In this document: positions 1 to 5,934 of the stretch, one piece after another | Layout: each line of letters begins with the position of its first letter | Position numbering within the stretch: position 1 is the stretch's first letter | From: Thermoproteota archaeon | GTDB lineage: Archaea; Korarchaeota; JAOZGF01 | Reading direction: 5' to 3' | DNA: 7,828 nt | NCBI GenBank assembly: GCA_027491845.1 | Contig: JAOZGF010000019.1 | Location: 1 to 7,828, forward strand | Notes under the pieces: generated by a model | The model's database searches: none | What the model was told of the DNA's origin: nothing | What the model saw: only the letters and a program-made list of their open reading frames with translations | Made by a program: the position numbers and the translations under genes

Positions 1-32
1 AACAAACTAGGTAATTTCTTTTTCGACTTGCC

Positions 33-84
33 CTTAAAATTATCTTAGATTACTTTTCTGGGTCTTTCCAGATGCTTTTTAAAA
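33..84 (+). promoter_or_regulatory. Candidate TATA boxes of the pyrF-like gene
   Basis: Two AT-rich boxes precede the gene: CTTAAAATT near 33-41 and CTTTTTAAAA at 75-84. Archaeal transcription normally starts about 25 bp after the TATA centre. The second box would then start RNA near 105, inside the Shine-Dalgarno sequence, while the first would start near 62 and leave a leader of about 55 nt with the Shine-Dalgarno intact. The first box is therefore the better fit, although the second looks closer to consensus. The first box could equally serve a divergent gene off the left edge. Bases 1-117 otherwise contain no gene I can support. Confidence 0.35.
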
Positions 85-117
85 TGAAATGAAGAATGAT
101 GGAGGAGGAAGAATGAA

Positions 118-837
118 ATGGGAAGGATAATTGAACTCAACCGTAGTGTTATTATTTCCTGTGACGTTGAGAATACTGAAAAATTAGTAAGGCTCATAAA
201 AGAAACACGGGACATTGACGGAATCGGGGGGTATAAGATAGGCTCAATACTAGCTATTCAATTTGGGTTACCTGAAACGGTTAGCCTAATCCGTGAATTA
301 ACAGATCTTCCCATTATATACGATCATCAAAAGGCCATGACAGATATCCCTGAGTTAGGCGAGAGAATTGTGAGAACAATCAAGGAGGCAGGAGTCAATG
401 CACTAATAGGTTTTCCTCTCTCAGGCCCAAGAACAGAAGAAAGTTGGATTAAAGCTTGTAAAAAAATCGGTTTAGAGGTTATTATTGGTGGAGAAATGAC
501 CAATCCAGCTTACAAGAGAAGTGAAGGCGGCTATATCTCCGATGAGGCGCTTGATGAAATCTACTTGTTAGCAGCTAAATTAAACGTGAACAATTTTGTT
601 GTTCCAGCCAACAAAGTGGAAAGAGCCAAGCATTATCACTCTATATTAAAAGAACTCGTTAAAGAGGACCTCACGTTCTTTGCAACTGGCTTTATAGTTC
701 AAGGAGGGAGAGTAAGGGAGTTTGGTGAGGCACTGGGAAAGGAATGGCACGCCATAGTTGGAAGAGCTATCTATGAGGCGAAAAATATTAAGGAAGCCGC
801 TGAAAAGATAGTTAGAACAATACTTAACCGATTTTAG
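118..837 (+). CDS. pyrF: Orotidine 5'-phosphate decarboxylase family protein (variant active-site motif)
   Basis: Probably decarboxylates orotidine 5'-phosphate to UMP, the last step of de novo pyrimidine synthesis, in the cytoplasm. The 239-residue protein has the order of a single (beta/alpha)8 barrel of this superfamily: an early Asp on strand 1 (D16 in SCDVE), a Lys in GYKIG (K40), the charged active-site strand DHQKAMTDIPE (D69, K72, D76) and the C-terminal phosphate-binding VGRAIY (R216). The DIP ending of the motif favours OMP decarboxylase over hexulose-phosphate synthase. The usual motif is D-x-K-x-x-D, whereas here the spacing is D-x2-K-x3-D; I recall DHQKAGTDIP-type motifs in other archaeal homologues but could not check. 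The ATG at 118 follows GGAGGAGG (101-108) at 9 nt; the ATG at 113 is closed by a stop after five codons. No other pyrimidine gene is adjacent. Family assignment is firm; exact substrate is somewhat less so. Confidence 0.85.
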   Translation: MGRIIELNRSVIISCDVENTEKLVRLIKETRDIDGIGGYKIGSILAIQFGLPETVSLIRELTDLPIIYDHQKAMTDIPELGERIVRTIKEAGVNALIGFPLSGPRTEESWIKACKKIGLEVIIGGEMTNPAYKRSEGGYISDEALDEIYLLAAKLNVNNFVVPANKVERAKHYHSILKELVKEDLTFFATGFIVQGGRVREFGEALGKEWHAIVGRAIYEAKNIKEAAEKIVRTILNRF

Positions 838-892
838 CTAGGGGACTAGGTTGTTAAAGTTAATATGTAAAAGACCCTTAAGAACCTGTAGC

Positions 893-1291
893 TTAAAACG
901 CCATTATTCTGGAGAGTTCATCGTTGACTTTCTTCATTGATTTATAAATGTTTATGACGGCAGTATGAAATTTATCTTCTTTCACTTTTTTCTCAAACAT
1001 GTAGGAGTCAGCTATTTCTTTGAACTCTACTTCGTTTTCTCTCGCAACAGACTGAAACGTTTCCTTTAGTTTCTTCCTTGTTTCCTCGTCGACTTCCCTT
1101 GAATTGAACAACAGCCCGCTTGAAACTCTGAAGAAACCCTTTTCACTTACAACGGATATTCTTGTTTGTATTACAGCGGGCAGAGGCATTAGTTCAGCTA
1201 ACAAAATTGTTTTGTCGTTTACATTGGTTTCTTTGACCGTCATTAAACCATAGGGCCTCAATGCTTTCTCCATAATTTCTCTAGGTTTCAA
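893..1291 (-). CDS. Unrecognised small protein, possible YbjN/type III chaperone-like fold
   Basis: I do not recognise a named family for this 132-residue protein. By eye it runs helix (2-13), three strands (about 15-24, 27-34, 39-60), helix (67-86), strand pair (88-105) and a final helix (106-130). This alpha-beta-beta-beta-alpha-beta-beta-alpha order is the one seen in YbjN and class I type III secretion chaperones; that is inference from pattern only. It has no signal peptide, membrane segment or cysteine cluster, and the C-terminal third is lysine-rich. The start is TTG at 1289-1291, preceded by GGTGAG (1301-1306) at 9 nt; an in-frame ATG seven codons in (1271-1273) is the alternative but lacks this spacing. 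It lies 59 bp downstream of the CoA-ligase gene on the same strand and may be co-transcribed with it. Its role is unknown. Confidence 0.7.
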   Translation of the reverse strand: MKPREIMEKALRPYGLMTVKETNVNDKTILLAELMPLPAVIQTRISVVSEKGFFRVSSGLLFNSREVDEETRKKLKETFQSVARENEVEFKEIADSYMFEKKVKEDKFHTAVINIYKSMKKVNDELSRIMAF

Positions 1292-1318
1292 GAATTCCTT
1301 CTCACCGCTAAGTGAAGA

Positions 1319-1326
1319 TTTAAAAG
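1319..1326 (-). promoter_or_regulatory. Possible TATA box before the small minus-strand gene
   Basis: Read on the minus strand this is CTTTTAAA, a good match to the archaeal TATA consensus, in the 59-bp gap after the CoA-ligase stop codon. Its centre is about 31 bp before the TTG start, which would give an almost leaderless RNA lacking the GGTGAG Shine-Dalgarno at 1301-1306. That conflict means the gene may instead rely on read-through from the upstream ligase promoter, or have two transcript forms. Confidence 0.35.
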
Positions 1327-1350
1327 GCGTTAAAAAAATGGAGAAAGGAG

Positions 1351-2688
1351 TTAGGTTATTTTTCTTCTATCTTCAACTCTTTTAGCCTTTCCTATAAATC
1401 TTGGAAGTGTTCCAACGGGAACTAGATTTATTATGGCGGATACCCCTACAATTGACTTTACTTTTTCTGCGATTTCTTTTTTAAGGTCTTCTAGCTTGGA
1501 CATGTCGCCGCCAACTTCTTCATATAGCTCTTTTGTGGGTTCAACGTTAATTGTCATTACATCTAAGAGTTTAGGTCTCTCTATTACGATCGTATAATTT
1601 GTAGAAACCCCCTTCACACTTAACAATGCATCTTCAACAGTTTTAGGCCAGAACTTCACGCCTCTAACCTTAACCATGTCATCGCTTCTTCCTAAGACCT
1701 TCTCCATTCTTCCAATTGTTCTTCCGCACTCGCATTCCTCTGTAGTGAATCTTGTCAGATCTCCTGTTCTGAACCTCAACAGGGGCATTCCTTCACGGTC
1801 AAGTGTTGTTAGCACTAGTTCACCTAGTTCTCCTTCTTCAACGTGCTCTCCTGTTTCCGGGTCTATTATTTCCGGGAGAAAGAGGTCCTCGTAAAGATGA
1901 GAACCGTTGTGATATTGGCATTCATGGGCCACTCCAGGCCCTATTATTTCAGACAACCCGTAAATGTCGAATGCCTCTATTCCAAGTAAGTTTTCTATTC
2001 TTTCCCTTAATTCCTCAGACCATGGCTCTGCTCCAAGTGTCCCGCTTTTCCAATAAAGTTCTTTGGCAGGATCTATGCCCATTTTTTCAATGGCGTATTC
2101 CCCCATGTAAGCCGCATACGTTGGCGTGCATGCGATTGCTGTTGTTTTAAGTTCTCTTGCCAATCTAATTTGTCTTTCTGTTTCTCCGCTTGATATTGGT
2201 AGGACTGCTGCACCCACCTTTTGTCCGCCATAATGCAGGCCTAAACCGCCTGTAAATAACCCATATCCGTAGGCAACCTGCAATATGTCTCCCTTCCTTA
2301 GACCTATAGAGGCACAACACCTTGCAACTGCTCGAGCCCAAACCTCTACGTCCCTTGCCGTATACAGTGCTGTTGTTGGAGTGCCTGTTGTACCTGAGCT
2401 GCAATGTATTTCTATTATTTCATCCATGCTAGTAGCCATTAATCCGTAGGGATAGTTTTTCCTTAAGTCGTCTTTGTAAGTGAAAGGTATTTTGGTGAGG
2501 TCTTCCAAGCCTTTGATGTCGCTAGGTTTAATCCCTGCTTCCTTAAACCTCTTCTTGTAGAAATCAAGTTTGTCATATGCGTAGTTAACCATCTTTATTA
2601 GTCTCTCTTCTTTAAGTTTTTCTAGTTTTTCTCTTGGCATACATTCAAACTCTGGCTCGAAAATCCAGCTACCCACCTTACCTTTCAA
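1351..2688 (-). CDS. paaK: Phenylacetate-CoA ligase (PaaK-type adenylate-forming enzyme)
   Basis: Activates an aryl-acetic acid (phenylacetate or a relative) with ATP, forming the acyl-adenylate and then the CoA thioester, in the cytoplasm. With the TTG start used here it is 445 residues, close to the family's usual length. Visible motifs are the ATP-binding loop SSGTTGTPT (97-105), YGLSEIIGPG (243-252), a C-x-C-G pair (319-322), GRSDDM (333-338) at the hinge to the C-terminal domain, and GKAKRV (433-438) carrying the likely catalytic lysine. The frame is open back to an ATG at 2754, but GGGAGG (2697-2702) lies 8 nt before TTG 2688, and a TATA box at 2729-2740 lies inside that extension. The family also normally begins shortly before the FEPEFE segment. 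The gene heads a minus-strand pair with the small gene at 893-1291. Coenzyme F390 synthetase-like proteins are a related alternative; substrate is not determinable here. Confidence 0.88.
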   Translation of the reverse strand: MKGKVGSWIFEPEFECMPREKLEKLKEERLIKMVNYAYDKLDFYKKRFKEAGIKPSDIKGLEDLTKIPFTYKDDLRKNYPYGLMATSMDEIIEIHCSSGTTGTPTTALYTARDVEVWARAVARCCASIGLRKGDILQVAYGYGLFTGGLGLHYGGQKVGAAVLPISSGETERQIRLARELKTTAIACTPTYAAYMGEYAIEKMGIDPAKELYWKSGTLGAEPWSEELRERIENLLGIEAFDIYGLSEIIGPGVAHECQYHNGSHLYEDLFLPEIIDPETGEHVEEGELGELVLTTLDREGMPLLRFRTGDLTRFTTEECECGRTIGRMEKVLGRSDDMVKVRGVKFWPKTVEDALLSVKGVSTNYTIVIERPKLLDVMTINVEPTKELYEEVGGDMSKLEDLKKEIAEKVKSIVGVSAIINLVPVGTLPRFIGKAKRVEDRRKIT

Positions 2689-2696
2689 TTTTGTTT

Positions 2697-2702
2697 CCTC
2701 CC
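2697..2702 (-). promoter_or_regulatory. Shine-Dalgarno that decides the paaK start
   Basis: On the minus strand this reads GGGAGG, 8 nt before the TTG at 2686-2688. No comparable sequence precedes the upstream in-frame ATG at 2754 or the ATG at 2718, so this site supports initiation at TTG. Confidence 0.7.
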
Positions 2703-2728
2703 GAGAAAGAGCTTTCATTAAACAAAAA

Positions 2729-2740
2729 CTTTTTAAAACT
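2729..2740 (-). promoter_or_regulatory. TATA box of paaK
   Basis: On the minus strand this reads AGTTTTAAAAAG. Its centre predicts transcription start near 2709, leaving a leader of about 20 nt that contains the GGGAGG site before TTG 2688. It would lie within coding DNA if translation began at ATG 2754. A further TTTTTAAAC-like box near 2781-2790 could serve the longer form, so the choice is likely but not proven. Confidence 0.55.
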
Positions 2741-2825
2741 TTGGCGCGAGTCATTCAGAAGTTTATGTCACTCATCTATTGTTTTTAAACATGTTCTTTT
2801 AAAAAAGTATTTTTGTTAGATCCAA

Positions 2826-2925
2826 TTTTTCGCGGGGAAAGTAAGGATATGTTACTCGATGCTTTTCACCCTTCAATTCCCTTTTCTTCCTCGCTTCTAT
2901 CATAGAGGCGATTTGAGTTGTTTTT
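2826..2925 (+). ncRNA. Speculative small structured RNA in the divergent intergenic region
   Basis: The 335 bp between paaK and psmA contain more than promoters. A strong TATA-like box TCTTTTAAAA (2795-2804) would start plus-strand RNA near 2826. This is just before a G-rich segment GCGGGGAA (2832-2839) that can pair, with one G-U, to TTCCTCGC (2887-2894). Inside lies a short stem AGTAA/TTACT (2840-2844 with 2852-2856). Overlapping the 3' arm is a second stem, TCGCTTCT with AGAGGCGA (2891-2898 with 2904-2911), followed by a T-rich stretch ending in TTTTT (2921-2925), like a terminator. The two stems share TCGC and exclude each other. No C/D-box, H/ACA, tRNA or other known RNA signature is visible. 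This is inference from pairing only. Confidence 0.2.
2891..2911. repeat. 21-bp near-perfect palindrome between paaK and psmA
   Basis: TCGCTTCTAT (2891-2900) and ATAGAGGCGA (2902-2911) flank a single central C, with 9 of 10 positions symmetric. Size and odd centre fit the binding site of a dimeric helix-turn-helix regulator. Alternatively, with its G-U pair, it is an RNA hairpin of 8 bp and a 5-nt loop. It sits about 65 bp upstream of the psmA TATA box and about 150 bp from that of paaK. Confidence 0.45.
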
Positions 2926-2975
2926 AGGGTTGTTAGTCTATGTTTAAATATTAGGTTTAAGAAGTTTATTATACG

Positions 2976-2985
2976 TCTTTAAAAG
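2976..2985 (+). promoter_or_regulatory. TATA box of psmA and the exosome array
   Basis: TCTTTAAAAG matches the archaeal TATA consensus. Transcription would start near 3006, giving a leader of about 18 nt that contains GAGGTGA (3009-3015). This is the only well-placed promoter I see for the eight-gene array to the right. Confidence 0.6.
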
Positions 2986-3008
2986 CATCATTTCTTTTGA
3001 GTATCTAT

Positions 3009-3015
3009 GAGGTGA
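3009..3015 (+). promoter_or_regulatory. Strong Shine-Dalgarno of psmA (supports TTG start)
   Basis: GAGGTGA is a full-length match to the expected 16S rRNA 3' end and lies 8 nt before TTG 3024. The next in-frame ATG (3039) would be 23 nt away, too far, so TTG is preferred. Confidence 0.75.
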
Positions 3016-3023
3016 AGATTTAA

Positions 3024-3743
3024 TTGTTTACTTCGACAATGGCAGGTTATGACAGGGCAATTACAGTTTTCAGCCCAGACGGCAAACTATTTCAAGTTGA
3101 ATATGCGGTTTCAGCTGTTAAGAGGGCTCCTCCAACCATAGGTATAAAGACAAAGGAAGGAGTAGCGTTAATAGCGAAGAAACGCATGTTATCGAAACTA
3201 ATGGAGGCTGAATCCGTAGAAAAAGTTTTTAGAATAGATGAACACATAGGTGCAGCGATGGCTGGATTATACGGTGACGCAAGGGTTCTGGTGAACAGGG
3301 CGCGAGAAGAATCACAGTCAAACAGGCTTTCTTTCAAAGAACCCATTACAACCTTGTTGCTGACAAGGAGATTAAGTAACTTGATACAGCTGTTTACCCA
3401 GAACGCCGGTGTAAGGCCGTTCGGAGTAATCCTGTTAATAGGCGGAATAGATGATTCAGGACCTAGTCTATATATGACTCATCCCTCTGGAGCTTACTAT
3501 GGATACAAGGCTGTTGCTGTAGGAGCTGAAAGCGACAGAATAAATGAAGTCTTGGAGAAAAAATATAGGGAGGATCTTTCATTAGATGAGGCAATCAAGC
3601 TTGGGCTAAACTGTTTAAAGGAAGTTGACAAGGAGGAGTTAACATCTGAAAACGTTGAGATTGGTTTAATAAGGATTAAAGACAAGAAATTTAAGAAGTT
3701 AGGCCGCGAAGAAATCGGTAAATACCTGAAAATGGTGAGTTAA
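3024..3743 (+). CDS. psmA: Proteasome subunit alpha
   Basis: Forms the seven-membered outer rings of the 20S proteasome, which gate substrate entry and dock the regulatory ATPases (PAN or Cdc48); it is not itself proteolytic. The 239 residues match the family throughout. The N-terminal gate segment contains YDR (9-11), followed by AITVFSPDG and the FQVEYA alpha-subunit signature (23-28). K67 in SVEKV aligns with T. acidophilum K66, which binds the C-terminal HbYX tail of the ATPase, and RPFG...SGAYYGYKAVAVG covers the second half. Translation begins at TTG with a strong Shine-Dalgarno. No beta subunit is present in the window. The gene leads the array, with 29 bp to the SBDS start; the gap contains a TTTTTT tract (3753-3758) that could let some transcripts end after psmA. 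Confidence 0.97.
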   Translation: MFTSTMAGYDRAITVFSPDGKLFQVEYAVSAVKRAPPTIGIKTKEGVALIAKKRMLSKLMEAESVEKVFRIDEHIGAAMAGLYGDARVLVNRAREESQSNRLSFKEPITTLLLTRRLSNLIQLFTQNAGVRPFGVILLIGGIDDSGPSLYMTHPSGAYYGYKAVAVGAESDRINEVLEKKYREDLSLDEAIKLGLNCLKEVDKEELTSENVEIGLIRIKDKKFKKLGREEIGKYLKMVS

Positions 3744-3752
3744 TATAGGCAA

Positions 3753-3758
3753 TTTTTT
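3753..3758 (+). terminator. Possible U-tract attenuator between psmA and SBDS
   Basis: TTTTTT lies 10 bp after the psmA stop codon. Archaeal termination relies on U-rich tracts without needing a hairpin, so partial termination here could yield more proteasome mRNA than exosome mRNA. No hairpin is visible and the tract is short, so the call is weak. Confidence 0.25.
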
Positions 3759-3772
3759 AGTTAGTGAAGTTA

Positions 3773-4471
3773 ATGAGCAAGGAAGAACTAACATTGTCAA
3801 GAATAGAGATAGGCGGAAACAAGTATGAGGTTATAGTTGATCCTTATAAGGCATATGAATACAAGAAGGGAAGGCTCAAGGACATAAATGAAGTATTAAA
3901 GTTTGAAGAAATATTCAAGGACGCGAGAAAGGGAGAAAGACCCACAAAGAAAGACCTTCTCAAGGACTTTAAGACTTCTGACGTCAGGGAAATTGCCAAA
4001 ATAATAGTGAAAAACGGAAGACTTCAACTTACAACTAGACAAAGGAAAGAAATGATTGAAGCAAACACTAAAAGGATAATCACCTACATTTCAAAAAATT
4101 TTCTTGACCCAAGGACGGGGAAACCTCACCCTCCTCAGAGGATTGAACTTGCTTTAAGAGAAGCATCAGTTCCAATCGACCCGTTTGAAAACTATTTGGT
4201 TCAGGCGCAAGAGATTATTAGTAAAATTAAAGCCGTGCTACCCTTGAAACCTGTTCAAAGAAAAACAGTTTTCCTTGAAATAATTGTGCCAACAGAGTTT
4301 ACAGGTAAGGTTTATGGGGAAATTAAAAGGAAGGGGCAGATCATGGAAGAAAAATGGGAAGAAGGAAAGCTTTGGATTCAAGTAAAAACAACATCTGATC
4401 TTGAAGAAGACTTAACAAGAAAACTAGAGTCTGTAACTAAGGGGAAAGTTAGGGTGAGAAAAGTTGGATAA
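3773..4471 (+). CDS. sdo1: Ribosome maturation protein SBDS (Sdo1)
   Basis: Archaeal homologue of the Shwachman-Bodian-Diamond protein, which in eukaryotes helps release the anti-association factor eIF6 from the large ribosomal subunit together with an EF-2-like GTPase. It is 232 residues from the ATG at 3773. The N-terminal FYSH domain (about 5-90) includes YEVIVDP and FKDARKGERP (48-57). A central helical domain contains the diagnostic DPRTGKPHPP (112-121). A C-terminal ferredoxin-like domain (about 160-232) follows. The frame can also start at GTG 3764, three codons earlier, but GTGA at 3764-3767 lies just before the ATG and could serve as a weak ribosome-binding site; nothing similar precedes the GTG. 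The end overlaps rrp4 by 8 bp, suggesting coupled translation. Identity is firm and the exact start is not. Confidence 0.95.
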   Translation: MSKEELTLSRIEIGGNKYEVIVDPYKAYEYKKGRLKDINEVLKFEEIFKDARKGERPTKKDLLKDFKTSDVREIAKIIVKNGRLQLTTRQRKEMIEANTKRIITYISKNFLDPRTGKPHPPQRIELALREASVPIDPFENYLVQAQEIISKIKAVLPLKPVQRKTVFLEIIVPTEFTGKVYGEIKRKGQIMEEKWEEGKLWIQVKTTSDLEEDLTRKLESVTKGKVRVRKVG

Positions 4472-5159
4472 GGAAGAAAGTTCCTTTGAAAGAAAGGAAA
4501 TCGTTATCCCTGGACAATGGATTGGCGAGGCAACCAGGCCGGTTGCTCCTGAAAATACTTTTATTGAAGGGAGAAACGTTTACTCTGCTGTAATCGGCCT
4601 CCTATATCGGAATAAGAAAAGTTTTAAAGTTGTTCCTTTAAAGGGTAGATATCTGCCAAGGGTTGGTGACATTGTAATTGGTAAAATCATAGATGTCTCC
4701 CCTTTGATGTGGGTTGTTGACATTAATTCGCCGTATAAAGGTCTTTTGCCCTACGAGAAGGTCTCAAGGGAAAGAAAAAAAATGTTTAACCATTATGAAG
4801 TTGGAGACGTTGTCTTAGCTAAAGTAGAGGTTTTTAATTACACTTCTAACCCAATACTATCCACAAAAGAAAGGGGCCTAGGAAAACTAAGTGAGGGAAG
4901 GCTAGTTAGGATTTCACCTGCAAAAATACCTCGCCTTATAGGTAGGAAGGGTTCTATGATTTCCATGATTAAAAAAGAGACGGGGTCTGAGATAGTAATT
5001 GGAAAAAATGGCTTAGTGCTTGTTAGGGGAGGAAACTGGGAAAAAGAGAACTTAGTTGCTGAAATTATTAAGAAAATTGAAAGGGAAAGTCACACTACTG
5101 GTTTAACCAATAGAATACAGGAATTAATAAGGGAAAAAATGGGTTTGAAAGGGGATTAA
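4464..5159 (+). CDS. rrp4: Exosome complex RNA-binding subunit Rrp4
   Basis: Cap protein of the archaeal exosome that sits on the Rrp41/Rrp42 hexamer and feeds RNA 3' ends into the pore. The 231 residues show the three expected parts. There is an N-terminal beta-rich domain (about 11-55, with IPGQWIG). The S1 RNA-binding domain (about 65-135) contains PRVGDIVIGKI and NSPYKGLLP. The KH domain (about 147-205) contains IPRLIGRKGSMI, with its GxxG loop at 160-163. Translation starts at TTG 4464, inside the last codons of SBDS, with GGTGA (4453-4457) 6 nt upstream. Three bases separate it from rrp41. The alternative cap protein Csl4 is not in the window. No odd or missing residues are evident. Confidence 0.96.
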   Translation: MDKEESSFERKEIVIPGQWIGEATRPVAPENTFIEGRNVYSAVIGLLYRNKKSFKVVPLKGRYLPRVGDIVIGKIIDVSPLMWVVDINSPYKGLLPYEKVSRERKKMFNHYEVGDVVLAKVEVFNYTSNPILSTKERGLGKLSEGRLVRISPAKIPRLIGRKGSMISMIKKETGSEIVIGKNGLVLVRGGNWEKENLVAEIIKKIERESHTTGLTNRIQELIREKMGLKGD

Positions 5160-5162
5160 AAG

Positions 5163-5912
5163 ATGAGTTATTTTTTCAGAAAGGAACCTGAGAAACTTAT
5201 TGACGAAAACGGGAAAAGAATTGATGGAAGGGATTTATATGAGTTGAGACCCATAAAGATGAAGGTTGGCGTGCTTAAAAACGCAAATGGATCCGTGTAT
5301 TTAGAATGGGGTGAAAACAAGGTTTTAGCAGCTGTTTATGGTCCAAAAGAAATTCATCCGAAGCATCTTTCTCTTCCAACAAAGACAAGATTAAGATGTA
5401 AATACAGTATGTCGCCCTTCTCAACTCCTGAAAGAAAAAAACCTGGCCCGCCTGACAGGAGGTCAATAGAACTCTCTAAAGTAATTAGGGAAGCCCTTGA
5501 ACCAGCTATTTTCATTGAAAAATATCCTAAAACAGCTATAGATGTTTTTATTGAAATATTGCAATCAGCTGGGGGGACTAGAACTGCTGGAATAACAGCT
5601 GCCTCAGTTGCACTGGCTGACGCTGGGATTCCGATGAAAGATCTTGTTTCCGCTTGTTCCGTTGGCAAAGTTGACGGAAAAATCGTTCTAGATCTTAACA
5701 GCTTAGAAGATATGTACGGTGAAGGAGACATGCCTGTCGCCATCATGCCTAGAAAGAAGAAAATAACGTTACTTCAACTTGACGGAAACTTCACTAGGGA
5801 AGAATTTAAGTCCGCTTTAAAGCTGGCGATTGATGGATGTATGAAAATATACGAAATACAGCGTGAAGCCATACTCAACAGATACAAAGAGCAGAAAATC
5901 GATTTGATTTAA
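5163..5912 (+). CDS. rrp41: Exosome complex exonuclease Rrp41 (catalytic subunit)
   Basis: RNase PH-like subunit that carries the phosphorolytic 3'-to-5' RNA-degrading (and, with ADP, tailing) active site; three copies alternate with Rrp42 in the ring. The 249 residues match the family over their whole length. They include the RIDGRDLYELRP opening (19-30), the RNA-contacting PPDRRSIELS (96-105, R99 and R100), and the phosphate-binding GGTRTAG (137-143). The acidic pair in LEDMYGEGDMP (D183 and D189) has the same six-residue spacing as the catalytic aspartates of Archaeoglobus and Sulfolobus Rrp41. The ATG is 3 nt after the rrp4 stop, and the GGGG at 5151-5154 is only a modest Shine-Dalgarno. 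All catalytic residues appear intact, so an active exosome is expected. Confidence 0.97.
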   Translation: MSYFFRKEPEKLIDENGKRIDGRDLYELRPIKMKVGVLKNANGSVYLEWGENKVLAAVYGPKEIHPKHLSLPTKTRLRCKYSMSPFSTPERKKPGPPDRRSIELSKVIREALEPAIFIEKYPKTAIDVFIEILQSAGGTRTAGITAASVALADAGIPMKDLVSACSVGKVDGKIVLDLNSLEDMYGEGDMPVAIMPRKKKITLLQLDGNFTREEFKSALKLAIDGCMKIYEIQREAILNRYKEQKIDLI

Positions 5913-5934
5913 AAATTTTTGGAGAAATGATAAA

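Noticed and set aside
1..48. A 15-codon open stretch at the left edge on the plus strand that could be the tail of an upstream gene.
   Set aside because: Too short to recognise, AT-rich composition, and a divergent promoter reading of the same bases is equally possible.
838..892. A shared terminator between the convergent pyrF-like and small minus-strand genes.
   Set aside because: The 55 bp contain no convincing hairpin and no T-tract longer than four on either strand.
1803..2404. Reading frames on either strand overlapping paaK, including one at 2165-2404 on the same strand.
   Set aside because: They lie wholly within paaK, whose conserved motifs span the region, and their translations show no domain-like pattern.
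2755..2800. A possible C/D-box guide RNA on the minus strand (GATGAG followed by CTGA).
   Set aside because: The C box does not match RUGAUGA and there are no D' or C' boxes or terminal stem.
2832..2894. A tRNA-like arrangement, because of the 8-bp closing pairing and a TTCAATT segment.
   Set aside because: No T-arm stem flanks TTCAATT, no D-arm or anticodon arm can be drawn, and there is no CCA-adjacent discriminator pattern.
2850..2906. An 18-codon reading frame starting ATG at 2850 in the intergenic region, with a weak AAGGA before it.
   Set aside because: The chance of such a short frame is high, the ribosome-binding site is poor, and the bases are better explained by the palindrome or possible RNA.
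5905..5934. An internal promoter before rrp42 (TTTAAAAATTTTT).
   Set aside because: The predicted RNA start would fall at or after the rrp42 ATG, so it cannot make the full mRNA with its GGAG site; probably just an AT-rich spacer.
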